A stretch of DNA of 42,924 bases. Origin: Gemmatimonadota bacterium. GTDB taxonomy: Bacteria; Gemmatimonadota; Gemmatimonadetes; Gemmatimonadales; GWC2-71-9. Position numbers and translations under genes: made by a program. Shown piece after piece: positions 1-8,499 of the stretch (its first letter is position 1; every line of letters begins with the position of its first letter). The stretch is from assembly GCA_003220795.1 (NCBI GenBank), contig QHTK01000066.1, forward strand, positions 1 through 42,924. Reading direction: 5' to 3'. The notes beneath the pieces are model-generated. The model saw only the letters and a list, made by a program, of their open reading frames with translations, had not been told where the DNA came from and did not search any database.

Positions 1-3
1 CTC

Positions 4-1593
4 TCAGTAACCCGGATTCTGCCGTAGGTTCGGGTTGGCGATCAGCTCGTTCGCCGGCAGCGGATAGAGATCCCGCGTGGCGGCGGTCGCCACACCGGCC
101 GGGTTCGTGCCGTGCGGGTCTTCGCCCTTCCACGCCCACAGGTACCCGCTCCCTGTGAACAGGCCATAACGGATCAGGTCCGTCCGGCGGTGGGCTTCCC
201 AGAGAAGCTCGCGGCCCCGCTCGGCTAGGATGAAGGGCAGCGTGAGGGTGGGGTCCGTGATGTCGCCCGCCGTTCCCCCGTAGGCACGCTCCCGCAGCGC
301 GTTCACATAGGTCAGGGCCTGCGCGCGGCTGCCGCCGCCACCGCGCAGCTGCGCCTCGGCGTAGATAAGGTACGCCTCGCCGAGCCGGAACACCGGAAAG
401 TCGGTGTCGACGAAGGTCGGATTCGATCCCGAATCTCCGAGCGAGGTCCGGTTCGTGAACTTCGGCGAGGCGATCCCACGGTTGAAGCTGGCGATCGTGT
501 CGACGACGACCGACTGACCGGTGGTGTAGAAGGTGGACGTCCGCCCGTCCCCGCTCCCGAAGAGAGCGTACGCCTCGGGTTTCAGGCGCAGCCCGTACCA
601 GCCGCCGTCAATGCCGTAGTTCCGCGCGTTCATGGATCCGCCCACCGAGGCGTGAACCAGGAACGTCACGCCGCCATATGTCTGCGTGCGGACCCCGTCT
701 TGCGTGATGGCAAAAATGATCTCGGGCGACGTGTTGTTGTCGGCCATGAACAGATGGTGATAGTTGAGATCCAGGGTGTACGCCGAGCCGATGACAGCCT
801 GGGCCTCGGTCAGCGCGCCGGCCCAGTTTGCGGTACCGGTGTAGACGCTGTCGTTCAGGTAGAGCTCGGCCAGCAGCATGTCGGCCGCCGGACCTGTCGC
901 GCGGCCGTACGTCGCCGCGCCCGGGGCGGGCAGCTGGGTCTTGATGGCGTTCAGCTCGGTCACGACGTAGTTGTAGATATCCACGCGCGTGCTCTGCTTT
1001 GGCGCCGTGGTGCCGATGGCGTCCTTCTCGGTCACGAGCGGGATGTTTCCGAAGAGATCGATCCCGTGCCAGTACGAGAGGGCGCGCAGGAACCGGGCCT
1101 CGGCGCGGTATTGTTGGATCTGGGTCCGCAGGGCGGAGCCCACGCCCCGCGCCGTCAGCTTGTCATCCGTGGTCTGGCGCAGGAACTCGTTCGCCATGCC
1201 GACCTGGAAGTAGATCCGGTAATACATCGCCACTACCATGGCGCTGGACGCCGTCCAAGTCTGCGTATTCATCTCCGGGAGGCCGATATCGTTCCAGGCG
1301 ATCACGGCTTCGTCGGTTGGCAGCTCCTCCGTCTCCCAGTAGAGACGGAGATATTGCGAGAAACCCTCGTCGATCCCTGAGATGTCGGGTTGTCCAGCCG
1401 GCCCAGACTGTCCGCTCAGCGCCAGGCCCGCGTAGATCTTCGCGAGGAACGCTTGGTAGGAGCCGGGGTCATCGAAAAAATTGGCGCCGGTGACCGTGCT
1501 CTTCGGGGCGACGGTGGGGTCGGTGCAGCCGGCCGTCCCGAGGACCAGAAGCGCGGCGGCGATTCCGAGGGGCTTCCACTGGCTGGTGTTCAT
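4..1593 (-). CDS. SusD/RagB-family outer-membrane lipoprotein
   Basis: Surface glycan- or nutrient-binding lipoprotein that pairs with a SusC-type TonB-dependent channel to capture substrate at the outer membrane. The 529-residue product starts with a lipoprotein signal (lipobox LGTAGC, lipidated Cys at residue 23). The SusD-like TPR helices follow (ARFLRALSYWHGIDLFGNIPLV near the middle), and the family's typical C-terminus is present (ERGRELLWEAHRRTDLIRYG, then YPLPANELIANPNLRQNPGY). The reading frame stays open further upstream, but that part only shadows the SusC gene. The ATG at 1593 is chosen because it begins the signal peptide and has a GGAG about 8 nt before it. It lies 41 bp after susC on the same strand, so the two should be co-transcribed. 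The substrate cannot be told from sequence; no glycosidase is adjacent on the visible side. The family call is firm. Confidence 0.95.
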   Translation of the reverse strand: MNTSQWKPLGIAAALLVLGTAGCTDPTVAPKSTVTGANFFDDPGSYQAFLAKIYAGLALSGQSGPAGQPDISGIDEGFSQYLRLYWETEELPTDEAVIAWNDIGLPEMNTQTWTASSAMVVAMYYRIYFQVGMANEFLRQTTDDKLTARGVGSALRTQIQQYRAEARFLRALSYWHGIDLFGNIPLVTEKDAIGTTAPKQSTRVDIYNYVVTELNAIKTQLPAPGAATYGRATGPAADMLLAELYLNDSVYTGTANWAGALTEAQAVIGSAYTLDLNYHHLFMADNNTSPEIIFAITQDGVRTQTYGGVTFLVHASVGGSMNARNYGIDGGWYGLRLKPEAYALFGSGDGRTSTFYTTGQSVVVDTIASFNRGIASPKFTNRTSLGDSGSNPTFVDTDFPVFRLGEAYLIYAEAQLRGGGGSRAQALTYVNALRERAYGGTAGDITDPTLTLPFILAERGRELLWEAHRRTDLIRYGLFTGSGYLWAWKGEDPHGTNPAGVATAATRDLYPLPANELIANPNLRQNPGY

Positions 1594-1634
1594 GCCTGCG
1601 CTCCGTTCGCGAGTCGTATCCATGATCGGGGCCC

Positions 1635-4619
1635 TTAGAACTGGACGCTCAACCCGCTCGTGAGTATGCGCGAGCGCGGATAGATGTTGTTGTCGATGCC
1701 GTTCAACCCGGCCGTCGGATCCACACCGCTGTATCCGGTGACCGTGAAGGCGTTCTGCACGTTGGCGAAGAAGCGCAGCTGCCGGCCTTCCCAGGGGAAG
1801 GTGTAGCCGACCGTGATGTTGTCCATCCGCAGGAACGACCCTTTCTCGACATAGTAGTCCGACAGGTAGTGCGGTGCCAGAAACCCGGTCTGCAGGACAG
1901 ACGTGCTCAGGTTGTACGGCGCGCTGCGTGACAGTTCCTGATAATCCCCGAGATTGGACGCGACGTTGTTGTAGACGTAGTTGCCCAGCCAGGCCCGCAA
2001 CGTGAAGCTCAGGTCGAGGTGGTGGTAGGCCATGGACGAGCTGAAGCCCACCATCCAATGCGGCGCGGGGTCGTGGTAGGCCCGGAGGCTGGCCGCGTCG
2101 CAGCTCGAGGCGACGGTGTCGGCCAGGCTGATGTACTTGCCCTCGACGGGCTTCCCGTTCTGGTACTGCTGCTGACACACGAAGAAAGAGTTGATCGGCT
2201 GCCCCGGCTCGAGGACCTGGATCTTGGTCCCAACGCCGCCAGCGACGTCGCCGACCAGGATCTGGCTGGCGCCGACGGCGTTCGGGTTGATGCGCAAGAG
2301 CTCGTTGGCGTTGTGGGTCGCGTTGAAGCCGGCGGTCCACGAGAGGCCGCCCGGGCCCCCATCCAGGAGGCGCGCGTTCAGGTCCAGCTCGAAGCCCCAA
2401 TTCCTCATGCTGCCGATGTTCGTGGTCACGTAGTTCGACAGGTTCGAACCGGCCGCGACGGGCACCGTGAAGATCAGGTTGTCGGTGTGCTTGCTGTACC
2501 AGTCGATGGCGCCGCTGAACCGCCCGCTCATGATGCCGTAGTCGAGGCCGACGTCCCAGGTCCCAGTGGACTCCCACTTGATGGTCGTATCCACCGCGCT
2601 GGGGCGGAACGGGCAGATGAATTGGCTCCCGAACTGCACTTGCGCCTTCGGATTGCACCCCTGGTAGGTCGAGAACTGCAGGTAGTCCCCGAACGCCTGG
2701 TTCCCGGTCTTCCCCCACGACGCCCGCAACTTCAGGTCCGAGATCGCCGGGATGCCGCTCATGAACGGCTCGCGCGAGATCCGCCAGCCGATCGACGCCG
2801 CGGGAAAGTTCCCCCACTGGTTCCCCGGCCCAAAGCGCGAAGAGCCGTCCCGCCGGACCGAGACCGTCGCCAGGTAGCGGTCGCCGATGTTGTACTCGGC
2901 CCTCCCGAAGAAGGAGATCAGCTTGCTCTCGGTGACCGTGTCAATGGGTACGGGTGCGATGCCCGTCGGGGGAATGCCGTTGTCGCCCAGGAGGTTGCTG
3001 TTGAGCTGAACGGCGGAGATCGACGAATACTGCGCATGTGATCGCGCGTACGAATAGCCGCCCGTCAGGCCGAGGTTGCCGGGCCCGAGGTTCGCCGGCG
3101 GCCGATAGTCGAGGTACGTCTCGAGCACCGTATTCGTCTGGCTCGGCGCCGTGCGATAATAACTGCCGTCGGTGCCGTTCTTCGTTTCGAGGTGGATGTT
3201 ATTCGGGTAGAAGGTTACCCGATTCACGTCGGTGATGTCGTAGCCGAGATTGACCGTGCCCGTCAATCCCCGCAGGGGCTGGAAGGAAGAGAAGTCGTAC
3301 TTCGCCTGCACGTTGCCCACGCTGCGGTACGTCGTGCCGTGATCCTTGGCGAGATTCAAGACCTCCACCGGGTTGTCCGCGGACGTGAGGGGGTTCCCCG
3401 CCGCCCAGTTGGCGTAGCCCGTGGCGCTCGTCGAGTCATACACCGGCTGCGTCGGCCCCATCTGGGCGGCGTTGTAGAGCACACCGCCGGGCGTGAACTG
3501 GTCCAAGGTGCGCGAGCCCTTCAGGTTGGCGCGCAAGTCCAGACGGCCATCGTAGAGCTGCTGGTCGTAGCCCACGCCCAGCGAGATCCGCTGCGCCGTG
3601 GTGCCCTTGAGGATGCCGTCCTGGTTCGAATAGCCGAGCGACAGACGGTAGCTGTTGTTGCTGCCCGCGCCGGACAGAGCCACGTCGTGCTGCTGGCCCA
3701 TCGCGGTGCGGTCCACCAGGTCGAACCAGTTCGTGTTCGCGTTCAGCAACAGGCTGTCGTTCTTCGGGAAGTATGTCTGCACCGCGGTCCGGAACTGCGC
3801 CGCGTTCAGCATCGAGGGCAGCCTCGTGACGGATGCGGCGGACACGCTGCCGCTGTACTCGACCTGCGGCCGCCCCTGCCCCGATTTCGTGGTGATGAGC
3901 ACCACGCCGTTGGAGGCGTTCGCCCCGTAGATCGCCGCAGTGGCGGCGTCCTTGAGCACCGTGAAGCTCTCGATGTCCCCAGGATTCAGGAAGTTGAGGG
4001 GGTCGCGACCGGCGGAAAGGCCGCCGCCCGAGCCGGTGCCGAGCGGTACGCCGTCGACGACGTAGAGCGGTTCGCTGCCGGCGTTGACCGACGCTTGACC
4101 GCGGATACGGATTGAGAGCCCGCCCCCCGGCTCGTTGTTGTCCACGACCTGGAGGCCCGCGACCTTGTTTTCGATGAGCAGCTGCGGGCTCACGATGGGG
4201 CCCGTGTTGAACTGCCCCGCGTTCACCTGTGCCGCTGAGCCGGTCATGTTGCCGGCTCGCTGCGCCCCGTAGCCGGTCACCACGATCTCCGACAGGTGCA
4301 CCGCCTGAGCAGTCAGCGCGAGATCGACCACGACCGTTCCGCCGCCGACGACCGTGACGGGCCGGGTCGCTCGCGCGTACCCGATCATTCTCGTCCTCAG
4401 GCTGTCGGTGCCCGCAGGTACCCCGGTAATGAGGTAGCGACCGTCCGCCTGGGTCAGCGCGGCGCGGCTCCCGACTGCGACCGTGACCCCGGAGAGCGGT
4501 TGCTGGTTCGCGGCGTCCGTGACATGTCCCCGGATCGTGCCGACAGGCGCTTGCGCGCGCAGCGGCGTCATCCAGAGCATCGCCAGGAGGGCACCGATGA
4601 TGTACCGAAGTGGCTTCAT
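1635..4619 (-). CDS. SusC/RagA-family TonB-linked outer-membrane transporter
   Basis: TonB-dependent beta-barrel that imports a ligand bound by the partner SusD lipoprotein. The 994-residue protein has a signal peptide (about residues 1-22, ending LRAQA). A carboxypeptidase-regulatory-like domain follows (GTIRGHVTDAANQQPLSGVTV), then the linker VVTGYGAQ and a plug with the SusC hallmarks GGGLSIRIRG, EPLYVVDGVPLG and VLKDAATAAIYGANASNGVVLITTK. The rest is a long barrel ending in an aromatic residue (SVQF), as outer-membrane insertion requires. Start choice: GAGGAG at 4626-4631 sits 6 nt before the ATG at 4619, whereas the in-frame ATG at 4625 abuts it directly. The frame is open further upstream without domain support. 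It is followed 41 bp later by susD. No TonB, ExbB or anti-sigma/sigma pair is adjacent, so local transenvelope regulation is not evident. Confidence 0.95.
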   Translation of the reverse strand: MKPLRYIIGALLAMLWMTPLRAQAPVGTIRGHVTDAANQQPLSGVTVAVGSRAALTQADGRYLITGVPAGTDSLRTRMIGYARATRPVTVVGGGTVVVDLALTAQAVHLSEIVVTGYGAQRAGNMTGSAAQVNAGQFNTGPIVSPQLLIENKVAGLQVVDNNEPGGGLSIRIRGQASVNAGSEPLYVVDGVPLGTGSGGGLSAGRDPLNFLNPGDIESFTVLKDAATAAIYGANASNGVVLITTKSGQGRPQVEYSGSVSAASVTRLPSMLNAAQFRTAVQTYFPKNDSLLLNANTNWFDLVDRTAMGQQHDVALSGAGSNNSYRLSLGYSNQDGILKGTTAQRISLGVGYDQQLYDGRLDLRANLKGSRTLDQFTPGGVLYNAAQMGPTQPVYDSTSATGYANWAAGNPLTSADNPVEVLNLAKDHGTTYRSVGNVQAKYDFSSFQPLRGLTGTVNLGYDITDVNRVTFYPNNIHLETKNGTDGSYYRTAPSQTNTVLETYLDYRPPANLGPGNLGLTGGYSYARSHAQYSSISAVQLNSNLLGDNGIPPTGIAPVPIDTVTESKLISFFGRAEYNIGDRYLATVSVRRDGSSRFGPGNQWGNFPAASIGWRISREPFMSGIPAISDLKLRASWGKTGNQAFGDYLQFSTYQGCNPKAQVQFGSQFICPFRPSAVDTTIKWESTGTWDVGLDYGIMSGRFSGAIDWYSKHTDNLIFTVPVAAGSNLSNYVTTNIGSMRNWGFELDLNARLLDGGPGGLSWTAGFNATHNANELLRINPNAVGASQILVGDVAGGVGTKIQVLEPGQPINSFFVCQQQYQNGKPVEGKYISLADTVASSCDAASLRAYHDPAPHWMVGFSSSMAYHHLDLSFTLRAWLGNYVYNNVASNLGDYQELSRSAPYNLSTSVLQTGFLAPHYLSDYYVEKGSFLRMDNITVGYTFPWEGRQLRFFANVQNAFTVTGYSGVDPTAGLNGIDNNIYPRSRILTSGLSVQF

Positions 4620-4685
4620 ACGCATCTCCTCGAACCGTGGGACCGCACGTACCCGGGCCGACCTTGGGGGTCCGGAGCGAGGGAG

Positions 4686-4714
4686 GAGGTAAGTCGCCGG
4701 GAGGGTTCTGTCAA
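4686..4714 (-). promoter_or_regulatory. Candidate sigma70-type promoter of susC-susD
   Basis: On the minus strand a perfect -35 TTGACA (4714-4709) is followed after 17 bp by TACCTC (4691-4686), a weak -10. The predicted leader to the ATG at 4619 is about 60 nt and contains the GAGGAG ribosome binding site. The -35 and spacing are good; the -10 is the weak point. Confidence 0.35.
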
Positions 4715-4941
4715 CATGGTCGATTTGGCCCGACCCCGTTCGTCGTATCGGTAGAACGAGGCTTCCGAGCGGCCGCGCCCAACCCTGTGAGAGGAGAAAC
4801 GGCTCTGGGTTCGCCTTCCAGAGCACTCGCCCTTCCTCGCACCATCACCGCAGGGCTGGTGGTCGCCGCGATCAGCGCGGCCCCACTGCGGACCCAGGCA
4901 CCGGTTCGGTGCACCGCGCACGGCGCCTGGGAGACGGTGAG
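4715..4941. other. Intergenic space between susC promoter and the oxidoreductase
   Basis: No convincing gene. On the plus strand a GTG at 4787 opens a 52-codon frame ending at 4945 with a hydrophobic, signal-peptide-like run (TITAGLVVAAISAAPLRTQA) that then stops. It could be the amputated start of a secreted-protein gene or chance, since GC-rich DNA readily gives such frames. No terminator was seen for the minus-strand oxidoreductase upstream. Confidence 0.3.
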
Positions 4942-5973
4942 TTAACTCGTCCACGGCAGGACGCGGCGTTGCTGACTGCTGGCGACCGCCAGCTCCAGCC
5001 CACGCATCACATCGAGCGCTTGCTCCGGCGTGACCGCCAGTGGCGCCGTCCCGCGTACGGCGTCGCGCACATTCTCGTAATACCGCGCGTAGCTCGAGGG
5101 AATCGTGGGCACCGGCCGCGCGCCCTCTGGCGTAGTCAGCGTGCCGTACAACGCCGGCGGGTCCGCATCCCAATCGGGCTCACCGGGCGTGCGACCCGCC
5201 TTCAATGCGGCTTCCTGTGCATCGACCCCGTACTTAATGAACGAGCCTGCGGTGCCGTGCACGGCAAAGCTCGGGCCCGGCGCGGCCGCCAGCATGGACG
5301 CTCGCAGCACCGCCCGCAGATTTGCGTAATGCAGCGTCACGTCGAAGGCATCGTCCACCGCGGCGCCGTCGCGCTCGGTGCGAACGTCGGCCGCGACGGC
5401 GCGCGGGGTCCCGAACAGCACGAACGCCTGATCCAGCAGGTGGGGCCCCAGGTCGAACCATACACCCGCGCCGGGCTCCGGCCGCTCGCGCCACGCACCC
5501 GGCTTCAGTGCGGGTCGGAACCGATCGAAATGCGATTCGTAGGCCACGATGCGCCCGAGCGTGCCGTCCGCCACCAGTCGTTGCAGCGTGACGAAGTCCC
5601 CGACGTACCGACGATTCTGATAGACCGACAGGACTCGCCGCTGCGTCTTGGCCAGCGCCACCAAGGCTTGGGCCTCGGCGAGCGTGGGGGCGAACGGCTT
5701 GTCGATGACGACGTGGCGGCCAGCCAGCAGGCATTGCTGGGCGATCGGATGATGTGAGGTATTCGGCGTGGCGATGACGACCAAGTCGACGGTCCGCGTG
5801 AGCAACTCATCCACGCTCGGCACGAAGTCAACGTCCGCGTAGTGCGGGTCCGATGCACCGCCGCCGCTGCGCTGGACGATGGTGGTGAGACGGAGACCCT
5901 CGACGGCGCGAATGACGGGCGCGTGGAAGACCTTGCCGGCGAAGCCGAAACCGACGAGTCCGACGTTGAGCAA
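4942..5973 (-). CDS. Gfo/Idh/MocA-family NAD(P)-dependent oxidoreductase
   Basis: Cytoplasmic dehydrogenase or reductase acting on a sugar, inositol or related polyol with NAD(P). The 343-residue product opens with the Rossmann nucleotide loop (VGLVGFGFAGKVFHAP, residues 4-19). It carries the family's catalytic-lysine motif as DKPF (residues 91-94; EKP in many relatives) and the second-domain signature GVWFDLGPHLLDQ with its Asp and His. The N-terminal FGFAGKVFHAP resembles the YdgJ-like branch. The start is a TTG at 5973, because the Rossmann strand begins immediately there and no ATG or GTG lies in a suitable place; only a weak AGG precedes it. It stands alone on the minus strand, about 320 bp upstream of susC. 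Role in SusCD-linked sugar use is possible but unproven. Confidence 0.88.
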   Translation of the reverse strand: MLNVGLVGFGFAGKVFHAPVIRAVEGLRLTTIVQRSGGGASDPHYADVDFVPSVDELLTRTVDLVVIATPNTSHHPIAQQCLLAGRHVVIDKPFAPTLAEAQALVALAKTQRRVLSVYQNRRYVGDFVTLQRLVADGTLGRIVAYESHFDRFRPALKPGAWRERPEPGAGVWFDLGPHLLDQAFVLFGTPRAVAADVRTERDGAAVDDAFDVTLHYANLRAVLRASMLAAAPGPSFAVHGTAGSFIKYGVDAQEAALKAGRTPGEPDWDADPPALYGTLTTPEGARPVPTIPSSYARYYENVRDAVRGTAPLAVTPEQALDVMRGLELAVASSQQRRVLPWTS

Positions 5974-5977
5974 AGAC

Positions 5978-6238
5978 CTATGACTCGATGTTGGCCTCCG
6001 CGAATCCCAACGCGGCGCGGCCTGTGATGCGTACGACGCTTTCTGGGAGAGGAGCGATGGGAGTCGGCATCGGATTCGAATTTACGCAGGTCGGACGTTC
6101 GCGACAGTATCCCGCGAGTAGTACGCCCCGAAGCGAGCGTAGACTAATGAGGGCGGCCGTAATGTCGAGGATGCCGCTCACCAGACCGGCCCAAAGAATT
6201 GCCGACAGGAGTGCTCCTCGTTCAAGGGGCCTGTCCAA
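5978..6238 (-). pseudogene. Possible N-terminal fragment of a small membrane protein
   Basis: This intergenic stretch of about 300 bp holds no intact gene that I can support. On the minus strand a frame from a TTG at 6238 gives one hydrophobic helix (SAILWAGLVSGILDITAAL) that resembles the first transmembrane segment of a family of small integral membrane proteins with an N-terminal (A)ILWGGL(I)AGVLDITAA pattern. After RSLRGV the likeness is lost, and the frame ends by reading into the oxidoreductase start region. I read it as a decayed fragment left between two modules. A chance hydrophobic frame is the alternative. The strong ribosome binding site of the next plus-strand gene lies at its right edge. 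Confidence 0.25.
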
Positions 6239-6280
6239 ATCGAGACAGCCCGGGCGTCATAAGGCAGGAGGGAGACCCTA

Positions 6281-6691
6281 ATGAAATACATGCTGATGGA
6301 CTACGTGGGCGAGGCCGGCTGGCCCCGGCTGCCACGAGCCGAGCAAGAACGCTGGCTGGGAGCCTATAACGCCTACATGGAGGCGATGGCGAAGGCCGGC
6401 GTCTTGCAGAGCACCACCGGCCTCGAGCCCAGCTCGGCGGCGACGACCGTGCGGGTCGTGAATGACAAGACCCAGGTGCTGGACGGCCCCTATGCCGACT
6501 CGAAAGAGCAGCTGGGTGGCTTTCACATCATCGACGTTCCCGATCTCGACGCGGCGATCTCCTGGGCGGCCCGCAGTCCCACGGCGCTGCACGGTGTCGT
6601 CGAGGTGCGTCCACTCCTGGATCGGACTGCCCACGAGCGCGAGTTCGGGACAGCGGCGCTGCAACCGCCGGACGGAGCAGACCATGCGTAA
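6281..6691 (+). CDS. DGPF/YciI-family protein of an ECF42 module
   Basis: Small cytoplasmic protein of the YciI-like (DGPF-domain) superfamily, a ferredoxin-like fold whose biochemical role is largely unknown. The 136-residue product begins MKYMLMDYVGE and has the family signature as VLDGPYADSKEQLGGF, with DGPY where most relatives have DGPF. A strong GGAGGGAG ribosome binding site lies about 6 nt before the ATG. The stop overlaps the next gene by 8 bp, and that gene in turn overlaps an ECF42-type sigma factor. DGPF proteins are the established genomic partners and often the targets of ECF42 sigma factors, so these three genes are best read as one regulatory unit. A second DGPF protein is encoded at 31230. 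Confidence 0.9.
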   Translation: MKYMLMDYVGEAGWPRLPRAEQERWLGAYNAYMEAMAKAGVLQSTTGLEPSSAATTVRVVNDKTQVLDGPYADSKEQLGGFHIIDVPDLDAAISWAARSPTALHGVVEVRPLLDRTAHEREFGTAALQPPDGADHA

Positions 6692-7244
6692 ATTGCTCGT
6701 CTTCAATCAGGTGTCGCTCGACGGCTACATCGCCGACGCGCACGGCGACATGAGCTGGGCGCACAAGCTTGATGCCGAGTGGAACGCCTACGCGGCCGAG
6801 AACGCGAGCGGCGGCGGCGTGCTGCTACTCGGCAGAGTCACCTATGATCTCATGGCGAGCTACTGGCCCACACCGGCCGCCCTCAAGAATGCGCCCGCGG
6901 TGGCCGAAGGGATGAACCGCATGCCGAAGGTCGTCTTCTCGCGGACGCTCGACAACGCCTCGTGGCAGAACACGACGCTCGTGCAGGGCGATATCGCGGC
7001 CGCCGTGCGCAACATGAAAAACGCGCGCGGCCCAGGGATGGTGATCCTGGGCAGCGGCAGCATCGTGTCGCAGCTGACCCAGGCGGGTCTCATCGACGAG
7101 TACCAAATGGTGGTGAACCCCGTCGTGCTCGGCGAAGGAAAGACGATGTTCGCAGGGATAAAAGAGAAGGTGACGCTGCAGCTGATCGGGACGCGTGCCT
7201 TCGGCAACGGGAATGTGGTGTTGTGCTACGAGCCAATGGCGTGA
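6684..7244 (+). CDS. RibD C-terminal/dihydrofolate-reductase-like protein
   Basis: NAD(P)H-dependent reductase-like protein of the RibD C-terminal domain family. Members resemble dihydrofolate reductase in fold but mostly have unknown substrates. The 186-residue product starts MRKLLVFNQVSLDGYIADAHG, typical of the family. It continues with GVLLLGRVTYDLMASYWP, PKVVFSRTL and the nucleotide-binding GPGMVILGSGSIVSQL, and ends with a GNGNVVLCYEP strand. The ATG at 6684 lies inside the end of the DGPF gene (8-bp overlap) and the stop overlaps the sigma factor start (GTGA), which implies translational coupling through all three genes. A 12-codon relic of the same family follows the second DGPF gene at 31656. 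Confidence 0.92.
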   Translation: MRKLLVFNQVSLDGYIADAHGDMSWAHKLDAEWNAYAAENASGGGVLLLGRVTYDLMASYWPTPAALKNAPAVAEGMNRMPKVVFSRTLDNASWQNTTLVQGDIAAAVRNMKNARGPGMVILGSGSIVSQLTQAGLIDEYQMVVNPVVLGEGKTMFAGIKEKVTLQLIGTRAFGNGNVVLCYEPMA

Positions 7245-8473
7245 CGGAGGCGCGTGACACAGCCGCTGCCGTCGCGCGCCGCAGTTACGGCAAGCTCGTC
7301 GCCTTTCTCGCGGCCCGGACCCGGGACGTCGCGGCCGCCGAAGACGCCCTGTCGGAGGCGTTCGCATCGGCGCTGGCGGATTGGCCCCTAAAGGGCTGCC
7401 CATCCAACCCGGAAGCGTGGCTCCTGACCGTCGCGCGCCGCAAGCTGATCGACGTCGCCCGACGGGACCTGAGGGGCGAGGCGGCAACCGCGCAGGTGCA
7501 GCTCCTGGCGGAGGGGTTGGGCGCCGCGGCGGCGGACGCGGCGATCCCGGACCGCCGGCTGGCCCTGATGTTCGCCTGCGCGCATCCGGCCATCGAGGTG
7601 GGCATCCGCGCGCCGTTGATGCTGCAGGCGGTGCTCGGGTTGGATGCAAAACGGATTGCGTCGGCGTTCCTCATGTCTCCGGCGGCCATGGGCAAACGAT
7701 TGGGCCGGGCCAAGCATAAGATCCGGCACGCCGGCATCCCATTCGGCATCCCGGAGCGCGAGGAGCTCCCCGGAAGGCTCGATACGGTGTTGGACGCGAT
7801 CTACGCCGCCTTCACAGCGGGCTGGACCGACCCCGGCGGCACCGACGTCGTGCGTCGCGATCTCACTGAGGAAGCGCTCTTTCTGGCCAGGCTCGTGGCC
7901 GAGCTGCTGCCGCAGGCCCCGGAGGCGCTGGGCCTCTTGGCCCTCATGCTGCACGCAGAAGCCCGGCGGCGGGCGCGGCGCAACGGAGACGGCGAATACG
8001 TGCCGCTTGCCGAGCAGGATCCGGCGCTGTGGGACTGGCTCATGATCGATGAGGCCGAGGGGGCATTGCGGCGCGCCGGCGCGTTGGGCTCGCTCGGCCG
8101 TTACCAGCTCGAAGCCGCCTTGCAGTCGGCGCACGTGCATCGCCGACGCACGGGTGACGCCAACTGGGCGGCGGTGGTGCGGCTGTACGACGCACTGGCA
8201 GCGCTCACCGGCTCACCGGTGGTGGCTATCAATCGCGCCTTGGCGATCGCGGAGCTGCACGGCGCCGGCGCCGCACTCGAGGCGCTGCAAGCGGTGGCCG
8301 CCGATGCGCGGCTGGCTGAGTATCAACCCTATTGGGCGGCGCGCGCCGAGCTCCTGGCCAGGACAGGCGCACATGCCGAGGCCCGCCGGGCTTACCAGGT
8401 CGCGATCGGTCTCGAGCGTGATCCCGCAGTGCGCCGCTTCCTGCAGCGGCGTCAGTCGGCCCTGCCGGCATAG
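7241..8473 (+). CDS. ECF42-type extracytoplasmic-function sigma factor with C-terminal TPR-like extension
   Basis: RNA polymerase sigma factor that lacks an obvious anti-sigma partner and carries a long C-terminal extension. The 410-residue product has region 2 at about residues 10-80 (RDVAAAEDALSEAFASALADWP, NPEAWLLTVARRKLID) and region 4 at about 105-170 (RLALMFACAHPAI, RIASAFLMSPAAMGKRLGRAKHKIR). About 230 further residues are rich in helical repeats (LGLLALMLHAEARRRAR, ALWDWLMIDEAEGALRRA, GSPVVAINRALAIAELHG), the TPR-like domain that marks the ECF42 group. The GTG at 7241 is taken as the start because it overlaps the previous stop by 4 bp and immediately precedes region 2; the frame is open much further upstream without homology. 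The extension, not an anti-sigma factor, is thought to control activity in this group. The DGPF partner is at 6281. Confidence 0.92.
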   Translation: MTEARDTAAAVARRSYGKLVAFLAARTRDVAAAEDALSEAFASALADWPLKGCPSNPEAWLLTVARRKLIDVARRDLRGEAATAQVQLLAEGLGAAAADAAIPDRRLALMFACAHPAIEVGIRAPLMLQAVLGLDAKRIASAFLMSPAAMGKRLGRAKHKIRHAGIPFGIPEREELPGRLDTVLDAIYAAFTAGWTDPGGTDVVRRDLTEEALFLARLVAELLPQAPEALGLLALMLHAEARRRARRNGDGEYVPLAEQDPALWDWLMIDEAEGALRRAGALGSLGRYQLEAALQSAHVHRRRTGDANWAAVVRLYDALAALTGSPVVAINRALAIAELHGAGAALEALQAVAADARLAEYQPYWAARAELLARTGAHAEARRAYQVAIGLERDPAVRRFLQRRQSALPA

Positions 8474-8499
8474 GGACGTCTGGTGTTGCGCACGCGTCG

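Noticed and set aside
1594..2817. Long upstream extension of the SusD reading frame
   Set aside because: The extra residues are Arg/Pro/Gly-rich shadow translation of the SusC gene; the lipoprotein signal starts at 1593.
2019..3041. Plus-strand open frame of 340 codons inside susC
   Set aside because: It is antisense to a well-supported gene, rich in Arg, Val and Asp from reverse translation, and has no domain.
4787..4945. Small plus-strand frame with a signal-like hydrophobic run
   Set aside because: GTG start with only a modest ribosome binding site, overlaps the end of the oxidoreductase gene, and no family likeness; kept only as a remark in the intergenic entry.
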